A stretch of 64,000 bases of DNA from Romanomermis culicivorax (lineage: Eukaryota; Nematoda; Enoplea; Mermithida; Mermithidae). Positions within the stretch are counted from its first letter, which is position 1. Every line of letters begins with the position of its first letter. Location of the stretch: contig CAWUHX010000007.1 in assembly GCA_963922205.1 (NCBI GenBank), forward strand, positions 930,001 to 994,000, read 5' to 3'. The position numbers and the translations under genes are program-made. This document shows, piece after piece, positions 1-11,690 of this stretch. Below the pieces are notes generated by a model, which made no database searches, had not been told where the DNA came from, and worked only from the letters and a program-made list of their open reading frames with translations.

Positions 1-760
1 AGACGGCAACTGATTCATTGTCATATTCATCAATTATTTCACTAAGTATGTTGAGGCATTTCTGACCCCTGATATCACTGCAGCCACCATTGCCAAATTA
101 TTCATAAACAAAATTGTTTGCCGTCATGGCTCCCCGAAAATCATCCATTGTGATCGTGGCTCTGATTCTGTATCGGATCTTTTTTCCCAGATCACTAGTT
201 TATGCAATACTCAGAAAATTCACACCACTCCATACCACCCTATTGCAAATGGTGAAGTGGAGGGCTGCGACCAGACCCTCCCCACCCGTATCGGCATGTA
301 CATCAATTCAAATCACACTGATTGAAATACTTATCTACCCTTTGCCATTTTTTGGATTAACATTCACAAAAATGATAGCACTTCATACCCCCCTTTGAAT
401 TTCTCCATGGTAGGCAGGCTAATCTCCCATCTGATGCAGCGCTAAATTTTTTCCCCACATCCTATATGATTGATCTCGACAATTATGCCCTTCGCCTCAA
501 ATCTCACTTTACTGAAGCCCTCTCAACCATGTAGAAGAGTTTGCAAAAAGCCCAAAACCGCTATACCCTTCAGTATAACAAGCATGCTCAGAACATCCAT
601 TACAAGGCCCGTGACCTCATTCTCTATAAAAATCATTCGTGTAAACAAGTTCTAACTCCCAAATTCCTACCCTGCCAAAACGGGCCCTATGCAGTCACAA
701 ATTTCATGTACCCCAAGTTACACTCAAACACCATAAGAATATCACTTTTACGGTCCATGT
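1..760 (+). pseudogene. Ty3/gypsy integrase, decayed copy
   Basis: Frame-by-frame reading gives a retroviral-type integrase core: a YFTKYVEAF segment (first catalytic Asp replaced by Asn), CDRGS with the second Asp, and an NGEVE segment with the Glu, followed by the downstream pol region up to about 760. It is broken by stops (one near 325) and frameshifts, so it cannot be active. The same motifs in better condition occur at 6111-7391 on the other strand, but the two copies differ clearly, so this is a relative and not a recent duplicate. The window begins inside the element; gag and RT would lie to the left. A purine tract and candidate LTR follow directly at 861-871, as expected for a gypsy 3' end. 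Confidence 0.8.
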
Positions 761-870
761 AAATGAGACTACCCCCTTCTATCCCCAAGAAGTAATTATG
801 GAAACTGCCCTGACCCCTTCCCACCCTCGAACCCCTTGAACGAGGACGTTCAATTTCAGAAGGAGGGAAA

Positions 871-1732
871 TGTAATGTACATGCTAACACAGTACTGTAA
901 ATATATAGTGTACACTATGTGATATTTATTTATTAAATATTATTTCATTTCTTAATCTATCATCTCAAGGGTGTCTGGGATTCACACCCAAACATTCCTG
1001 TAAAATTATGTGAAGTACTTTATTTTGATCCTCCCCACACTCCAGTAGCCGTTATTGACCCAATTAAGACGCCCCAATTCATTTGCACATCAGCAGCTGG
1101 TCCCCTAGAATCTACACTAAATTACACATTCCACAGCTACATTAATTTCTCATAAAAATCGTAAACAACACCTGCAAAAGCCCCGCCAGACATTAGTCTC
1201 AAGTGGAACCGTAGCAATGGTCCCACAAAACATGTATACTACACAGCGGAAATAGATACAGAAGCATGCACAGAAGCACAAATGTGTGGCTAAGCCCACC
1301 GTAGGAAGCAAGCATAAAGAAAGCATGAAAAGCATACAGTACTAGGAAAGCGTTGGAAGGCGTGACCAAACTAGGGAGAAGAACGAAGCTAGAAGCAGTG
1401 ATTGGCAGAAGAAGATTGTCGGAAACAAGACCCCCCGCAGCATCAAGGGAGTGGCCACAGAAGCCGTATTTAAAGAGAAGCAAAGCATGATTTTGTCAGA
1501 TTGGTGATTCTTCCACATTTTATTTGCAAGCCTCCTTTTTATTGTAAAGCGAGAATTTCGAAACAGGAAAGCGAGTTATTTGCAAGCATTTGATTTGTGT
1601 GTTGTCGACGAGCAAAGCGATCGTCGATTTCGTATTTATATTATCATTGTCGTGTCCGTTAATCGTCCCATTTGTCCACTGTCACCCCGTTCTTTGGATC
1701 AAGTAAAGTATCACTAAGAACTGGTCGTTACA
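871..1732 (+). repeat. candidate 3' LTR of the gypsy element
   Basis: A purine-rich tract (AGAAGGAGGGAAA, 858-870) sits just before TGTAATGTAC at 871. A matching inverted end, TTACA, occurs at 1728-1732, giving a 5'-TG...CA-3' unit of 862 bp. The start is well placed relative to the pol remnant. The end is inferred only from the short TGTAA/TTACA match, because the partner LTR is outside the window. Confidence 0.45.
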
Positions 1733-3541
1733 AGCCAACATTTTATTTTGTAACATTAAACTTGCAGCTTCGAATTTTTTCAATCGAATTCCCGAAGAGT
1801 AGAATTTTTGTTGCGTCTCTTCTGAGGCATCTTGTTGCCTAACCATCGTAAATAGATCAGTGAAATTGATTTGACTAAGATCTTTTCTTTTTATTTGTCT
1901 GCGTTTTCAATTTATTGTGCATCTCGTTGAAGGCATGGTTGGTGAAATTAATTAGCATCTTTGTATCAATTTTCAGAATGTGCAGACACCTACAGCTCCC
2001 AAAACGGTACATCAATCTGATTGAAATTCCATCACAATGTGTTGGACATTAGTAGCTACGGAAATAGAGAAAAAAATTCTATGGGAAAGTGGTCAGGTCA
2101 GGCTTGTCGCCCTATTTCGACTTACTTTTTCACCCTATAATAGCTTAAAAAAAGTAAAGTCAGGGATTAATAATTATTTTTCACATCTGTATACCATTGT
2201 CTTCTGCACGTAATGAATATTTGGCTACAGAGTAACGTCTTTTCTGAGCTGTGATGTTTCGAAACACGTGTGCAGACTGAAAAATGTCAAAAAATGTAAA
2301 AATTCTAAACTTTAGAGTACTTTAGCTATGCGAATTTTGACTTTGATGCGGAATGAAAGCACCACGATACTTAGCATGTAAAACTAATCAAAATATATCA
2401 TTTTCAGATGTTAATAATTTTCTACCTATCATAGGTCAGTGGAACAGAAGGTAGAATCTCTCAGAAATGGGGTGACAAATTGCCTCTTCCAAAATGATGA
2501 CGTTTTGTTTTTAATAGAACTCGGCGGACAAACGAAAATGATAATAAAATGTTAAAAAAGGCCGGTAAATGATAATTCAAATTCACAGAATCATGTTCTA
2601 CCCTAGGAAAAGTAGGCAGACATCCAAGCGCAGCATGATGAGATGTCTTTACCTGCGGGCGTTTCTAAAAACTGGCATGAGTGTGTCAGATTCCACACGG
2701 CAACAGGAATTGTTGATTTGTCACATAGCCTGGTTATCTGGTTTGACAACCTACATTTGATTTTTCAAAACGCTCTTATTCACACAATTTCAGATTTGTC
2801 ATGACGGAACTGATTGCGGACAAACCTCGGAAATGGTTTTGGTGGCTGTCTTGGACACTGAAGACCGAAAATGCTTGCTTAACTTTTGCATAGCATCCTG
2901 TGGACATGGTTTCCTGAACATCAGATACAAAGTACACTATTATGCGATCTGCATAGCAGTTTTCTGGACACCATCAAGAAAAGACAGAAGAAGCAAATTG
3001 CCTACAATAATAATTTTCTTAGCTATATATATTAAAACGTGAAGTATTCAAATTAACCAGAAATAAGTAAAATACTTGTAAACAAAACATTTTTGATAAG
3101 TTGGATATTCAGAAACTTCGATAACTTTTCAACCAGAATGCACTGCATTGCATATTTAGTTCAAAAATGTTACTTTTTGATTGCCCCACAATGTAGCATA
3201 GAAGCCGTTTTTCAATTCGAATCTTACTTAGTAAGCTTGAGAATACGGTAAAAATTTTATGATTTTTCGCTATTATTGAGGAAATTGTTTTCAAACCGAT
3301 CTTGGATAAGCATGATGTATTTTAACGATTTCCACCTTTCCCATTATCTTGGGAGTAATTTAGTGTTTTTCTATGGCATAGAATTTTCCACTATACGATG
3401 ATTGTGAATCAAATTTTGATTTTTTGGTTTTGCTGCATCTATTATTGAGTGGATCAGGTACAAATGGCTCTTTCGAAATTTCCCACTGCTTTATCTTCAC
3501 TCGAACTTGTATCAGTTGTTTCTATGGTATCTTAATTTCAG
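1733..3541. other. no gene recognised
   Basis: AT-rich DNA without a recognisable protein, RNA gene or repeat boundary. Short exon-like stretches (for example after an acceptor-like AG near 2793) could belong to the candidate plus-strand gene at 3542-3853, but none gives a protein that I recognise. Confidence 0.5.
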
Positions 3542-3853
3542 TTATGTTCCAATGCCTCTTCATAAAAAATTCGAAACAATGTGGGTCAATATGGAAACCA
3601 ATTTCTGCATTCTAGACAGAGATGCAATCGAAAAATTTTTTGCACAAAAAACAGCTCTGGCACCTAGATATAAGAGGTGCGTCCCCTGAACAGTGAAACT
3701 CATAACAACGAAACCCAAAACAGCAAATATCCAATCAGTGAACCAATGGAATTTCAAAATATACAGAACAAGAAAAGTCAAAAAGCGACAAAATTATTTT
3801 TAAAAGGTACTATTCAAGCTCTGTTGTCAATTTGTAAGAAACCTAGAAACTAA
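3542..3853 (+). CDS. candidate 3' exons of an unrecognised gene
   Basis: Two exon-like segments fit each other. Exon 3542-3676 follows a TTAATTTCAG acceptor and ends at a GTGCGT donor; exon 3739-3853 follows an ATCCAATCAG acceptor. The 62-bp intron joins the frame correctly (AG + T makes Ser) and the reading ends at TAA 3851-3853. The first exon reads like real protein (KFETMWVNMETNF, then ILDRDAIEKFFAQKTAL). The spacing of Trp, acidic residues and IEKFF vaguely recalls the start of a formin FH2 domain, but this is too weak to name. Upstream exons were not found. Its 3' end faces the minus-strand candidate gene, with stops about 40 bp apart. It could be chance ORF structure. Confidence 0.35.
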
Positions 3854-3890
3854 TCTACAAATCTGTTTTTCCTTCGAGGTCATTCGTCCG

Positions 3891-4677
3891 TCATCGTCGC
3901 CGCCTTCGCTTCTTCAAAACCAACGCCGCCTAAATGAATAAAAAACATTAGATAGAATTAGATAAAACTTGCGATAGTAACTCACGGAAAGGTCAGCTGG
4001 AATGCAGATTTGCGTCATTTGTTGGAATCCTATGAAGAAAAATAAGAAAATAATAAATTAGAAACATTTTTTGTTAGTTTTTATGTAACAAATTTTGTAT
4101 ATATACTGCATGTGAAACTTACTTTTGGTGTGCCATTTTTCATGGTCTTCGTTTTTCGGATTGTCTCGCTTGTACACCTTCGTTTCATCATCTCTAAATA
4201 GAAACTGCCGATTTATTGTATATTTTAGTGGTTACCCACGTTTAACCAAGTTACCATACTAATAAGCAAGAAACTCACCTTTTGGACACATAATAGGACT
4301 TAAGATCAGTTTGAGACTCTACATTTTGAGCTGAGAAACTTACCGATTTCTCCATTCTTCATCCGATTACTGATGTCGTCCGTTTCTGTTGCCGTCATTC
4401 TTTGTCGCCAACACCTGAAACATAAAACACGAACGAAACACAAAACGATTAGGAAGCACTGTAACCTAGCGTTTACAGTATCCCAGAGTAGCTTTAAAGT
4501 TTGTGCCTGCCCATCCAGTTCAATTTTGCCACAGAGGTCCCACAAATTGAAGTCAGAAAACGTTGTTGATGCGAAAAAAGCCTTGAACAAAAAATTGAAT
4601 GAGTATCTATGAATTTCAAAATTGCAGTTGCACTGGCGGAAGTAAATTTGGCAGCAGGAGGATCGGAAAATCTTCAC
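3891..4677 (-). CDS. candidate multi-exon gene, basic C-terminus, unknown function
   Basis: Six segments on the minus strand splice in one continuous frame: up to 4677 to 4466, 4414-4344, 4318-4279, 4193-4123, 4029-3986 and 3929-3891 (TGA). Introns are 51, 25, 85, 93 and 56 bp; the phases (2,1,2,1,0) all match. Donors are GTTACA, GTAAGT, GTGAGT, GTAAGT and GTGAGT. Readable stretches include LDGQAQTLKLLWDT, RDNPKNEDHEKWHTK and FQQMTQICIPADLS; the protein ends in a run KKRRRRR. I do not recognise the family. The start is not established: the open frame extends to 4677, but an upstream exon is possible. The 25-bp intron is required, because without it the frame stops, and it is unusually short. 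The alternative is fortuitous splice-like signals in decayed sequence. Confidence 0.4.
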
Positions 4678-4869
4678 AGTAATCTCAATGACCCCGAATC
4701 AGGAAAAAAAAATTATCAGATACTGCCAATGGGTCCTATTCTCCGGAACTTCTGCATGTGTCTTCACTGCATCTGCCTTTTCAAAGAAAATAAATTTGTG
4801 AAGTGGGTTGCACTCCAGATGAAGCTGATGAATCTACGTCTCTGTATTGATGCACATTATGCTTGAACA

Positions 4870-5554
4870 GGTAAATTATAAATTACTGTTCCACTTATAC
4901 TTGGTACGCATCACTAACAGCTATACTCTATCCATTTTGAAATGATCAATGCAATGGTCAGAGTTTCGGCGATTCAGTACACTTATTTACTAGATGAGGA
5001 AATCAATTTCGATAATCTTGATAGTTGAAAAAGGTGACCATCCAGGAGTCTGTATCATTTATTGAATAGAGTCGACGAGCCTTCCATAATTTTGAATAAA
5101 AATTACTTGCTGCATCAATCGGCAAACTTGCTGCATCAATCATTTCAAAATGAATGTAGTACAGGTCCTATGAGGGGCTTTGTTTCTGCTGGGTTGTAAA
5201 ACCCAACTTTTGAAGTTTTTCGTTAAGCCTTGTTTGGAAAAATTGAAACCTACTGAGATTTGAGAATCAATTGAGGGTGGGCGAAAATTTTAGATATCAA
5301 TGTCCTCTGGTCAGAGGATGATGAAATACTGGCATCCTGATTTTTCGCTGTATAAGGTGCATAGCCCAGCAGATACTACACTATAGAGGTAGAAAAAGAA
5401 GTGAGAAGAAGCTGGTTTTATTAGACAGATGGTCTCCTTTGTTTTAAATGCTTGTGAGTGAAACTAAATACATATACTGAATCTGTATAGTCTGTTTTTT
5501 ATAAAATGCTTCTAAATAGAGAAGTAGAGCACAAATCAATACAGTTGTAGCTCT
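4870..5554. other. no gene recognised
   Basis: AT-rich spacer between the candidate gene and the gypsy LTR. A short direct repeat (CTTGCTGCATCAATC, twice near 5106-5142) is the only structure noted. Confidence 0.5.
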
Positions 5555-5965
5555 TGTCACAGTCTGTGACACAGGTTTTTTCTAGTGAATAGTAGCCCCA
5601 AGCAGAAACACAAAAGTACCCAGTACTTAGCTTATAGCAACCCTGTTGCTATAGTCGAACACAACTTACTTGTGATAAATAGTTTATTTGGGACGTAGAA
5701 TATAACTAAAACTAAGAACTAAAGCTAAAACCAAGAAGAACCCACTAATCACAAACAGATCGGCTATTTATACATGAGTCATAAGAAAGATAAAAATGTT
5801 AGCCATAAACTCATGGTCAAAACATTATGGGTCATTACTGATAAGCGGTGGTCAAAATATTTACCAAAATGAAACTGAACTTTGGGGGCTTAATTTTGCA
5901 TCAACAAATAGTAATCATTGTCTGATTATCATAAGAATCAATAATAACTTGCATTGCACTTGACA
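5555..5965 (-). repeat. 3' LTR of minus-strand gypsy element
   Basis: Read on the minus strand this starts TGTCAAGTGC at 5965 and ends TGTGACA at 5555, a TG...CA unit of 411 bp. It lies 15 bp after the pol stop codon and immediately after a purine tract (AAAGGGGGGACG, minus strand). It contains a TATA box (TATAAATAG, 5772-5764) and an AATAAA polyadenylation signal further on, in the expected order. The exact 3' edge is uncertain by about 10 bp because of a local palindrome. The partner 5' LTR is absent; the element is cut off near 9358. Confidence 0.7.
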
Positions 5966-5979
5966 CGTCCCCCCTTTGC
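5966..5979 (-). promoter_or_regulatory. polypurine tract of gypsy element
   Basis: GC-AAAGGGGGGACG on the minus strand, between the pol stop (5981-5983) and the LTR start at 5965. This is the usual position of the plus-strand primer of LTR retrotransposons. Confidence 0.65.
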
Positions 5980-5980
5980 T

Positions 5981-7500
5981 TCAAACGCCCTCATCTGACG
6001 AATCAGTCTCTTCATCCAAATTATTGTTTCCAGGGTATGGGATGTATCCTAGCATCTTCATCTTGGCTGTTGATCCATGGGTTGCTTGTGTCGATAGTTG
6101 ATCGGTTTCCTTATTCTCTTTGATCCTGGGCATGGAATTTCTTTGAACGATTGATAAGAATTGTTTCAATAACTTTCAAGTTCTCACACAATTGAATCAC
6201 AATGTTCGGATATTTCACACTGATTATCTTGTATGGCCCAACATAAACAGGCATCAACTTCTTGATCAACCCTTTTCGAAAAATTTCTGATTCTTTTAAT
6301 ATCAGATCACCTACTCTGTAGTCAACATCATCAGTACTTTTATCAAACTGAGACTTATACCCTGCCTGTGATTCACTAATTTTGTTTTGAACCACAATGA
6401 ATGCATTCGTCAAGTGCTTCTTCACTTCCTGATCATATGTTTCCAAATCCATCAAATACATAGGTTGACAGTAATTTAGTGTACTGTCAAATGGCAACAA
6501 TGGCTGTCGTCCATACACTAATTCAAATGGGCTATACCCTCTACTTTCATTAACATGAATATTTGTTGCAAACTTCGCATACGGTACATGTTCATCCCAA
6601 TCAATCTGATTACTATCAACATACATTCTCAGATGTGTGATAAGAGTCTGATTTGCTCTTTCAACTTTGCCATTGGCCATTCGATGATATGCTGCAGTGT
6701 GCACTTTCTTAGTGTCAAAGAGGTTAGTCACTTCAGCCATCAAATTTGACACAAAGTTTGATCCCTGATCAGATTGCAAAATTTGTGGAGCTCTGTGCCT
6801 GCAAACAATTTCATTAACAAATAAATGAGTAATAGTGTAGGCTGTAATGTCCAAAGTTACAAAAGCTTCAACATCATACTTCGTGAAATAGTCTATAAAC
6901 ACCACAATAAATCGACTTCTGGCCTCTGTAGTTGGAAATGGTCCAACACAATCAACTCCCAATCACTCAGAAGGTCCAGAAATTGGAGTAGACTTCAACG
7001 AAGCAACAATTTTCTTCCTTGTCAGTTTATTTATTTGGCAAAGCTTACAGATTTTACAATACTGTAGCACATCTTGTCTCATATTTGACCAATGATATTT
7101 CTGTGAAATTAGTCCCAAGGTTTTCTTGCCACTATAATGACCACCAAATTCATCATCATGATGAGTGCTAATAATCAATTTCTGTAGCCCACCAGGAATT
7201 ACTTGTCTGTTCAACCCATTCTTAACAATATACAAACGTGAATCTCTGACTACATAATTCAAATCTTGTTGACCAGCTTTTATTTGATCAAATATCAAAT
7301 TCAATGTTGGATCCTGTTTTTGTGGCAAGCCTACATCAATAGGATCAGATGTAATCATATTCAAATAACCATGATCATCACAATTAATCAAGAAGTTTAT
7401 TTCAATGTCAAAATATTTGTTCTCGCCTGCATTTGGTAATCATGACAAACAATCAGCATTTCCCGTGATTTCCAAAGCATGTCCAGTTCTACTAGTTCCA
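5981..7500 (-). pseudogene. Ty3/gypsy pol: RNase H tail and integrase
   Basis: Reading down the minus strand: a short RNase H-integrase linker (GNADCLS then LPNAGE, with TGA where an Arg codon is usual, near 7440), the H2C2 zinc-binding domain (HHDDEFGGHYS and CKICKLC, about 7240-7050), then the DDE core with FIDYFTKY, LQSDQGSNF and NGKVERANQTL, then the C-terminal domain. A TGA at 6963-6965 interrupts the junction of zinc domain and core, and a frameshift near 6120 moves the last ~50 residues into another frame ending at 5981. Almost all of RT and RNase H is missing. The catalytic residues themselves are intact, so the copy is broken but not old. Confidence 0.9.
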
Positions 7501-8039
7501 CACAATTGAAATTGTTTCATGGCATCAACTTTATTACAGAAGACAATTGCAAAAATTGGCAACAGTACTGCAACGCTAATACTATTTCAAATCATAATCA
7601 ATAATATTTCATTTGTTTTTGGCCACTTTTTGATATCAGCCACCCAACAACGTTCCATTTTAATCAGTAATTTCTTTGCTGTTAGCCAATTTTGTACCAC
7701 AGTTGCCCAGCAACGTTCAATCATCAGCTTCATCAGCCTTTTCATTTTCATCTGCAAACAACAGTACGTCAACAAAAATAAGAAAATCGATTTAGCACAA
7801 TTCCAACTAGTACTGGATGATATGTCTCTGCCAGGTGTAGCAGGAGGTGAGTCATTGTCTTTATCGTCCAATTTGACATCAAATATCACACTTTTGACTG
7901 CAGCCAAACAAACTTTATTGTCTCCACCATGCAATGGACAAGCAAAGCAAATGCAAATTGCTATGTCGGCTAAACAGCACAAAGAAACACTCGTCATATT
8001 CACAACAGCCTTATCGCAAACATTATTCCCAACATAATT
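7501..8039. other. gypsy internal region, no clear reading
   Basis: Between the RNase H tail and the 235-aa ORF. Both strands carry open frames of 138-172 residues, but neither has a recognisable domain. By position it is element-internal DNA, and RT is not readable here. The repeated segment GCCA(C/G)(C)CAACGTTC (near 7640 and 7705) suggests a small internal duplication. Confidence 0.4.
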
Positions 8040-8747
8040 TTACTCTGACTCCTCAAAAAGCCAATCAATATCAAATGGCAAATTATCATTTTTGCTACTA
8101 CCACTACAAGTTGATTTCCATTTCAAAAAACCTGGTTTCACATTGTAAAAACAACCAGGTACAAATCCATTTAATGGAAACTCAGAAGCAAAACAGTTTG
8201 ATCCCAGATCATTAATTGTAAAATCCCGAGCTTCCAGCTCTTGCTCATCGCAAACTGATTGAGCTTCATCAGGAAACGAACTTATACAAACATTTTCAAA
8301 AGCCTTTTCAAGATATTCATTCAAAGCAGTGAAATCAGAATCATGCTCAAAATCATCAACACATGATTTTGGATGATCAGTTTTCAAACACAGGCTTTCA
8401 GCAATTCTTTTATCAAATTCAAAATCAACATCATGGTTGAACAAGAACCAAACAGGAAAAGCCAATTTAGTGACCCTGTCACGCACATTTTCAGGCTTTT
8501 CGTAGTTTTCAACAAAATCATCAAGATTAAATGTGAAACTATCATCAAAATTTTTGTCAACAACAAAATTGGCACGTGACTCCAAATTTTCAAAAGTACC
8601 ACAAAGGTTAGCCATTTCCCTATCCAAAGCATCATCTGAAAAGGAATTTTCAAATTCAATTTCAGAAACATCAATACCAGGCCTTTGATCAACTAACAAA
8701 TTTTCACTATTGGGACGGTTCAAAAACCCTTTTTGTGTTTCCAACAT
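8040..8747 (-). CDS. 235-aa acidic ORF inside gypsy element
   Basis: An uninterrupted minus-strand frame lying between the gag zinc knuckles (9125-9033) and the pol remnant. The product is rich in Asp, Glu and Phe (for example HDVDFEFDKRIAES, FPDEAQSVCDEQELEARDF) and has no zinc finger, protease DTG/DSG or RT motif that I can see. Position suggests the gag-pol spacer or protease region of the element. It survives without stops while its neighbours are broken, which may be chance. No function is assigned. Confidence 0.45.
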   Translation of the reverse strand: MLETQKGFLNRPNSENLLVDQRPGIDVSEIEFENSFSDDALDREMANLCGTFENLESRANFVVDKNFDDSFTFNLDDFVENYEKPENVRDRVTKLAFPVWFLFNHDVDFEFDKRIAESLCLKTDHPKSCVDDFEHDSDFTALNEYLEKAFENVCISSFPDEAQSVCDEQELEARDFTINDLGSNCFASEFPLNGFVPGCFYNVKPGFLKWKSTCSGSSKNDNLPFDIDWLFEESE

Positions 8748-8759
8748 GTTAACATTACA

Positions 8760-9358
8760 AGGTTAAAACTGAGTCCCATTTTGTTGGCATCTTTCCAAAA
8801 ATCCCTTATCATCTACACATCTAACAAATGATCCCAAGAAATCAACTGCTGAGACTCTGAATTATAGTTATTGACCCCAGGTCTTCTGAAATTTGAATTT
8901 CTGCAAATAAAATTCTTATTTGCCCAATTCTGATTTTCATTTTGACGAGTATCAACATAATTAATTACCTTTCTGTTTGTTCTTGCCATTGTATTGAGCA
9001 TCCCGGGTCTGGGCAACTCAATATTTTTCTGTGCAGCGGTCCGGGTGGTGGCCACTTTCTGAACAATGATGGCATGGTTTTGTACAATCAGGGGCTATGT
9101 GACCCCACTCAAGACAAGTGTGGCATTGATGGGTTTCAGTTCGATCTTGCTTCCATTTTGGTGGTCATTCAAATGTGATTCTTTTGAAAACAGACGGTTT
9201 CGGCGGCTCCTTGTGGTATTGTTTCTTGGACAAACCATCCACGGCCATTTTCAGCATTTCTTTAATGGATTTCAACTTGCTTTGCAAGTCTGACACCTCT
9301 TGTGCCATATCTGAATTAGAATTCATGCCAATATTTGGAGCTACATGGAAAATTTTTT
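8760..9358 (-). pseudogene. gypsy gag C-terminus with two zinc knuckles
   Basis: On the minus strand a coiled-coil-like segment (MAQEVSDLQSKLKSIKEML) is followed by two CX2CX4HX4C knuckles at 9125-9033: CHTCLEWGHIAPDC and CHHCSESGHHPDRC. This is the nucleocapsid part of a retroelement gag, which binds the RNA genome. Stops before (near 9170) and after the knuckles show decay. The reading ends abruptly near 9358, where the satellite-bearing composite repeat begins; gag N-terminus and 5' LTR are missing. Confidence 0.8.
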
Positions 9359-9709
9359 AATGAGAAAGAACGAAATCCAATATTAGAAAAGTGAATTTTT
9401 TCCAGCTTTAAACTATGTTCACAAAAATCTAGTCCGCTCCTTTTTCAAGCTTGGTGACTATCCAAGCAAGCATATTCTTCTTTTTTCTACCCCATTGGGG
9501 CACTTGATAATAAACTAGTCCACCTTTTTTAGTGGGCCTCAACCATGCATGAAAACCTTCATAGAAGCACATTGAAGTTTTAAATTTGGCTATCTTCACA
9601 TCAAAGAAAGAAAAAAACAATCTTAAAGCTATGAAATCTGACTTTTGGTAGAAGTGAAAGATGTCTAAACTGCATAGTACTTAGAACATGTTGTGAAGAG
9701 AGTGTAAAG

Positions 9710-11690
9710 TGACCATATCGATTAAATTCATCATGGTCAAGAACCCCTCAACCAAAAATATTACAGAAATACCTTTGTTTACACACCGGAAAATTTTTTG
9801 TGCAAGTGATTGCGTTCCTTGAATTACCCATGGTCAGAGACCTCTTCCCTCAAAAATCGCAGAAATACATTTGTTTACACTTAAGAAAATCTTTTGTTTT
9901 AGAGTGGTTGCACCTATTGAATTCTCTGTAGTCAATAATTCAACAGGCACAATCACTTTACACAAAGCCCCCTTCCAGAAAAAAACTTAGGGAAATTCGT
10001 TTGTTTACACTCGGAATAATTTTTTGTGTAAGGTGACCGCATCCATTGAATAACCTCTGGTCCAGAATCCCTTCCACCAAAAAATTCCCGATGTCAGGGT
10101 TACTGTAGGTGCACGTGTTCAACTTCGGGCATTGGAGGGCAGGCGGTGGACCCAGGGAAAAGTGGCGAAAAGAAAAGATAAAATTTACATAGAAATATTG
10201 TGCCACTGTTCGCGTATTTTTGGTGTTTTTTTGTTATTAGTTTTTTGGTAGTTTTATGGGTCCCCCATCATCTTGTTATACTTATTTTTTATGGTGTTGA
10301 TGGCGGCATCCTATTTTACCGAAAATGCTCAACAGGGTAACTTGTTTTGTTTTGTGAGCATAGTGGAAGGTTCAATAAGATTAGGGTTGGAGATCAGGGT
10401 AGGATCTTCTGAGGTATGTGTCAAGGTGTATACTGCCTGAGACTTAGGGAAGTACTGGTGACAGTATCCGTGAGTCCATGTGAGAGCGTTTTGGTGTGTT
10501 TGTTTTTGTTAGCCTGTGGTCAGAACTGTTGCAACTTCCTTTGTATAAACCCAAAGGTCAGTCACATCATCTAACACCACAGTAGCCTAACACTGAAACA
10601 CGCTTGTTTACACCCAGGATAATTTTTTTATGTAAAGTGACAGCATCCATTAAATAACCCCCTCAGTCGAACCCCCCTCAGTCGAACCCCCCCAAAAAAA
10701 GAGGTGGGGAAATTCGTTTATTTATATTCGGGATAATTTTTTGTGTGATGTGAGTGCATCCATCGAATTCTCCATGGCCGAAAGCCCCTCCTCAAAAAAT
10801 CGCAGGGATTCAGTTGTTTACATATAGCGCAATTTTTGTGTAAAGTGATCACATCAATTGAATTCACTGCGGTGGAAAGCCTTTTCCAATACAAAATCGC
10901 GGAAATACTTTTGTTCACACTCGGGATAATTTTCTTGTGTAAAGTAAGCACATCCATTGAATAATCCCCACTCGAAGACCCCCTCCACCAAAAAAATTAC
11001 GAAAATATGCTTGTTTACACTCAGGTTAATTTTTTGTGTAAAGTGATTGCGCCTATTGAATCTCTGTAGTCAAAAACCCCTCCCAACAAAAATCGGGGAA
11101 ATTCGTCTGTCTACACTCGAGATAATTTTTTTGTGTAAAGTGACCGCATCCATTGAATAACCCCTGGTTGAAAACCCCTTCCACCAAAAAGTAAAAAAAA
11201 TACGATAGTTTACACTTGGAATAATATTTATGTGTAAAGTGATGGCATCCATTACATTCCCAACAGTCGAAAACCTATTCTGGAAAAAGAATACGGAAAT
11301 ACCTTTGTTTTACACGCAGGATAATTTTTCGTGTAAAGTGTCTGCGTCCATTGAATTCCCCACGGCTGGAAAACCCTTCCACAAAAAATCTATAAAATAG
11401 GCTTGTTTGCGCTCAAGATATTTTTTTTGTGTGATGTGACTGCATCCATCGAATTCTCCATTGCCGAAAACACCTCCTCACAAAAAATCGCAGAAATACA
11501 TTTGTTTACACTAAGGATAACTTATTTGTGTTAAGTCATTGCATTCATTGAATTCCCCACGGTCGAAAACCCCTTCCATCAAGAATCACGAAAATACACT
11601 TGTTTACACCCGGGATAATTTTTTGTGTAAAGTGACCACGTCCATTGAATTCCCCATGATCGAAAACCTAAGCACTCCAAAAATCTCAAT
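9710..11690. repeat. ~95-105 bp satellite array
   Basis: Diverged tandem units, each with a run like TTGTTTACACTCGGGATAAT, then TTTTTTGTGTAAAGTGA, CATCCATTGAATTCCCC and GTCGAAAACCCCTTCCACC. About 15 units are visible, interrupted by a unique ~500-bp stretch at about 10090-10600. Units also carry GTGA/GCATC variants. A second array of about six units lies at 29440-30005. Confidence 0.85.
10093..10600. mobile_element. unclassified insert within satellite array
   Basis: Non-satellite DNA splitting the array. Its edges look like imperfect inverted ends (TCAGGGTTACTGTAGGTG at the left; CACCACAGTAGCCTAACACTGA, in part, at the right). No coding sequence and no clear target-site duplication, so the call rests on the interruption and the weak inverted ends. 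Confidence 0.35.

Noticed and set aside
3542-3676. Assignment of the plus-strand exon to a formin FH2 domain
   Set aside because: Only a loose spacing of Trp and IE-FF residues; too short and no other FH2 motif.
4609-4866. 85-residue plus-strand ORF
   Set aside because: Antisense to the candidate minus-strand gene, no motif, no splice support.
7519-8037. 172-residue plus-strand ORF inside the minus-strand gypsy element
   Set aside because: No family resemblance; it overlaps an equally open minus-strand frame and lies inside a decayed retroelement.
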